Positions 62,086 through 64,000 of a stretch of 64,000 nt of DNA are shown here, one piece after another. The DNA lies in contig CAJNOP010000080.1 of assembly GCA_905250075.1 (NCBI GenBank), positions 124,001-188,000 of the forward strand. The letters are read 5' to 3'. The number at the start of each line of letters is the position of its first letter. Within the stretch, counting starts at the first letter, position 1. The notes beneath the pieces are model-generated. The model worked only from the letters and a program-made list of their open reading frames with translations, was not told the origin of the DNA and made no database searches. The translations under genes and the position numbers were made by a program. Origin of the DNA: Rotaria sp. Silwood1 (Eukaryota > Rotifera > Eurotatoria > Philodinida > Philodinidae).

Positions 62086-62537
62086 CCTAAAAATAATTTG
62101 AATAATAAATATTTCAATGAATTAAAAATAGAAATCTGCTCTATCTCATTCGGTTCAATCCTTCGATAATCAAGAAGTACGATTGTCCTAAAGCTATTAT
62201 TATACAAAATAATAGTGCAAATACATAGTTTGAATATTTAAATTGTTGTTTATTTTTCTCCAACAAAAAAGTACACTTCAAAGAAAATTTTTTTTTTCCT
62301 TCATTAAGGTTCTTCAATGTACTTGACAATGCTTACAAAGTAACACCTATTGATATGTCTAATGAGTTTTACAGTCAATTTGTCAGTATCAACAAATTCA
62401 TTTAATGAATACTTATGTAATATTACTCAGGTGACTTTCGAGGGCAGCTCTATTGTAAATATATAAATAAATAGAATCCAAGTTCGTTATTTTTTGTTTG
62501 CTTACTATTATTTTGTCATGCGTAACAGAAGAAAAAA

Positions 62538-62655
62538 GCGTAATGATTACGCGCGTGCTCTCAATTGCGCAATTTTTGACAGGTATGATTATGTAATATG
62601 TATGAGAATATCAAAATATATGCGTGATTAAAGACGTGATCATATATTCCACGTG
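62538..62655. promoter_or_regulatory. Cluster of palindromic binding-site-like motifs upstream of the ankyrin gene
   Basis: Within about 120 bp lie GCGTAATGATTACGC (62538-62552, perfect arms around one base), AATTGCGCAATT (62563-62574) and CACGTG (62650-62655). ATTGCGCAAT is an ideal C/EBP-type bZIP site, TAAT/ATTA pairs suit homeodomains, and CACGTG is an E-box. They sit 135-250 bp before the ankyrin start codon. Function is inferred from motif form only. Confidence 0.35.
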
Positions 62656-62790
62656 ATGCTTCCAAAAGACGATTTACGAAGATGATCAAAATGACGTTGT
62701 TTTTTTTTGTATACTGACTCGTATAAATATCGAAACATATTTGATTAGATCAATAAACATTATCTGTTTCGATAAGAATATACAAAAATA

Positions 62791-64000
62791 ATGCTACTTG
62801 ATACACATAAAATATCGCTAATTTATGATTTTTGGAAGTTGAATAATGAAGAAAATTATCTCCATGATGTCACTGAATTATCACGTAAATTGACAGAATC
62901 TGATACAATTGATGGTAAGTTATATTATTACTTTTTCATATACATTTCTTAATATGCTTATAGCTGAATATATTCGTGATTGGGTCCCTGATCTTGTACG
63001 TCTTGTTGAATTATGGGAAAAACAATCGTTAAATGAATTGGATAAATTTTATGCAGACTTACTTACAGACAATTCTTTTAGTGACAAAGTTGATGCTCTA
63101 TTACGTTTTCTTTATGATATTCAATCTTATGAAATGGTTAAATATTTACTAGAAAAGAATGTTGAACATTATAAAAAGGATAAAATTGTGTCGTCAACAA
63201 TGAGTGCTTTTCATGAATCGTGTATATATGGTTTTAGTCAAGTATGTTTATTATTTATTCGAAATAAACAAGATGTCAATGAAACATTTTCATTAATATA
63301 TGAAAATTTTAAAACAAATAAAAAAGAAGTTGTTCGTAATTTAACTGCACTTCAACTTGTTTGTCTTTGGTCAAAATATTTTCCTAAACGACTTCCATCA
63401 TATGCACATACGGCTCGTTTATTATTAAATCATGGTGCACAAGTTAATATGACATCAACAGAATCAACAACACCACTTCATTGGGCATGTCGAGCAAAAC
63501 ATACAATACAAATAGCACAAGATCTAATTGAACATGGTGCATGTATTAGTGCACGTGATCAACTTAATATTCAACCAATTCATTATGCATGTTGGGCAAG
63601 AAATCAAAGCTTAATTGAACTTTTACTTTCAAAAGGTGCACAACTTACTGATGAAGATAATTTCGGTCGAACACCAATTCATTTTCTTTGTATGCCAACA
63701 TATGTTGAAACAATAAGCACGGAAGATCAAGAACAACAATATGATTTAATGAAATTTATATTAAATAAATATGAAAAAAATAGTCATCTTATTGATTTAA
63801 CAAAGGAAGATAGTCAAGGTCATACATTGATAGCATATGCATGTGTTAGTCAAAATCTTTCACTATTGGAACTTCTTCTTGAACATCATCCTGATTTATT
63901 AAATAAACCAACTAGTGATGAAAAAACACCATTAATGATTGCTATTAATGAAAGTTTTATAAATGGTATTGAATATTTACTTAAACAACCTGGCCTTGAA
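62791..64000 (+). CDS. Ankyrin-repeat protein, 3' part beyond the window
   Basis: Two exons (62791-62914 and 62964 to the window edge) stay open for about 387 residues without a stop. The first ~130 residues are helical and not recognised (LLDTHKISLIYDFWKLNN; DWVPDLVRLVELWEKQS). Then at least four ankyrin repeats are clear: TPLHWACRAKHTIQIAQ with DLIEHGA, QPIHYACWARNQSLIELLLS, TPIHFLCMP and HTLIAYACVSQNLSLLELLL. Ankyrin repeats bind partner proteins; no catalytic or membrane segment is seen in the visible part. The start is the first in-frame ATG, 1.67 kb from the divergent EP400-like start. Confidence 0.85.

Larger units (their letters stand above)
61121..62790. other. Divergent intergenic region with an assembly gap
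   Basis: About 1.7 kb between the EP400-like start and the ankyrin gene start. It contains a dispersed repeat copy, a 100-base run of N, coding-like sequence on both sides of the gap, and a cluster of palindromic motifs near the ankyrin gene. Confidence 0.5.

Noticed and set aside
62148-62165. GGTTCAATCC resembling a tRNA T-arm
   Set aside because: No acceptor stem, D-arm or anticodon arm can be placed upstream of it.

Overview
The window is nuclear DNA of a small invertebrate animal. It is very AT-rich. Genes are cut by many short introns (mostly about 50-80 bp, with a few of 0.8-2.4 kb), with T-rich tracts and ordinary GT-AG splice sites. Gene content is metazoan: an epsin-related clathrin adaptor, sideroflexin-5, protein O-glucosyltransferase 1, NOC4, an EP400/Domino chromatin remodeller, a ciliary/sperm microtubule inner protein and a selenocysteine glutathione peroxidase. 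Composition, intron size and content fit a bdelloid rotifer best. That is inference; another AT-rich invertebrate cannot be excluded. All exon models were built by eye from reading frame and splice-site agreement.

Layout, left to right. 1-4.1 kb has no recognisable gene but holds a foldback repeat and a stem-loop. 4.1-7.8 kb (-) is a coiled-coil protein with a C-terminal death-domain-like region. 8.7-14.1 kb (-) is a KIAA2013/DUF2152 membrane protein, divergent from 14.7-19.3 kb (+), the epsinR/CLINT1 adaptor. 19.9-20.6 kb (-) is an intronless Rossmann-fold oxidoreductase. 21.6-22.1 kb (-) is SPMIP11/TEX49. 23.3-27.8 kb (-) is sideroflexin-5, whose introns carry a 1,054-bp hAT-type non-autonomous transposon with a perfect 8-bp target duplication and a separate ~560-bp inverted repeat. 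Its start lies 135 bp from a divergent glutathione peroxidase (27.9-28.8 kb, +) with an in-frame TGA at the catalytic position. 29.1-30.6 kb (-) is a secreted/membrane LDLa protein. 30.6-34.0 kb is a repeat- and relic-rich desert. 34.0-38.0 kb (-) is a bZIP factor with a ~650-bp inverted repeat in an intron. 38.6-39.8 kb (+) is an intronless POGLUT1. 40.0-42.7 kb (-) is a NOC4 lacking its usual N-terminal ~200 residues. 43.0-61.1 kb (-) is one large EP400/Domino gene with two possible 3' ends. 62.8 kb to the window edge (+) is an ankyrin-repeat protein, incomplete.

The genes do not form one pathway; they are ordinary housekeeping and signalling loci, mostly in divergent or convergent pairs. 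The less ordinary material is in introns and spacers: several large inverted repeats, two families of hAT-like termini, a dispersed intronic repeat in four places, and the possible Domino-A/Domino-B style alternative 3' end. I found no CRISPR, rRNA or convincing tRNA.
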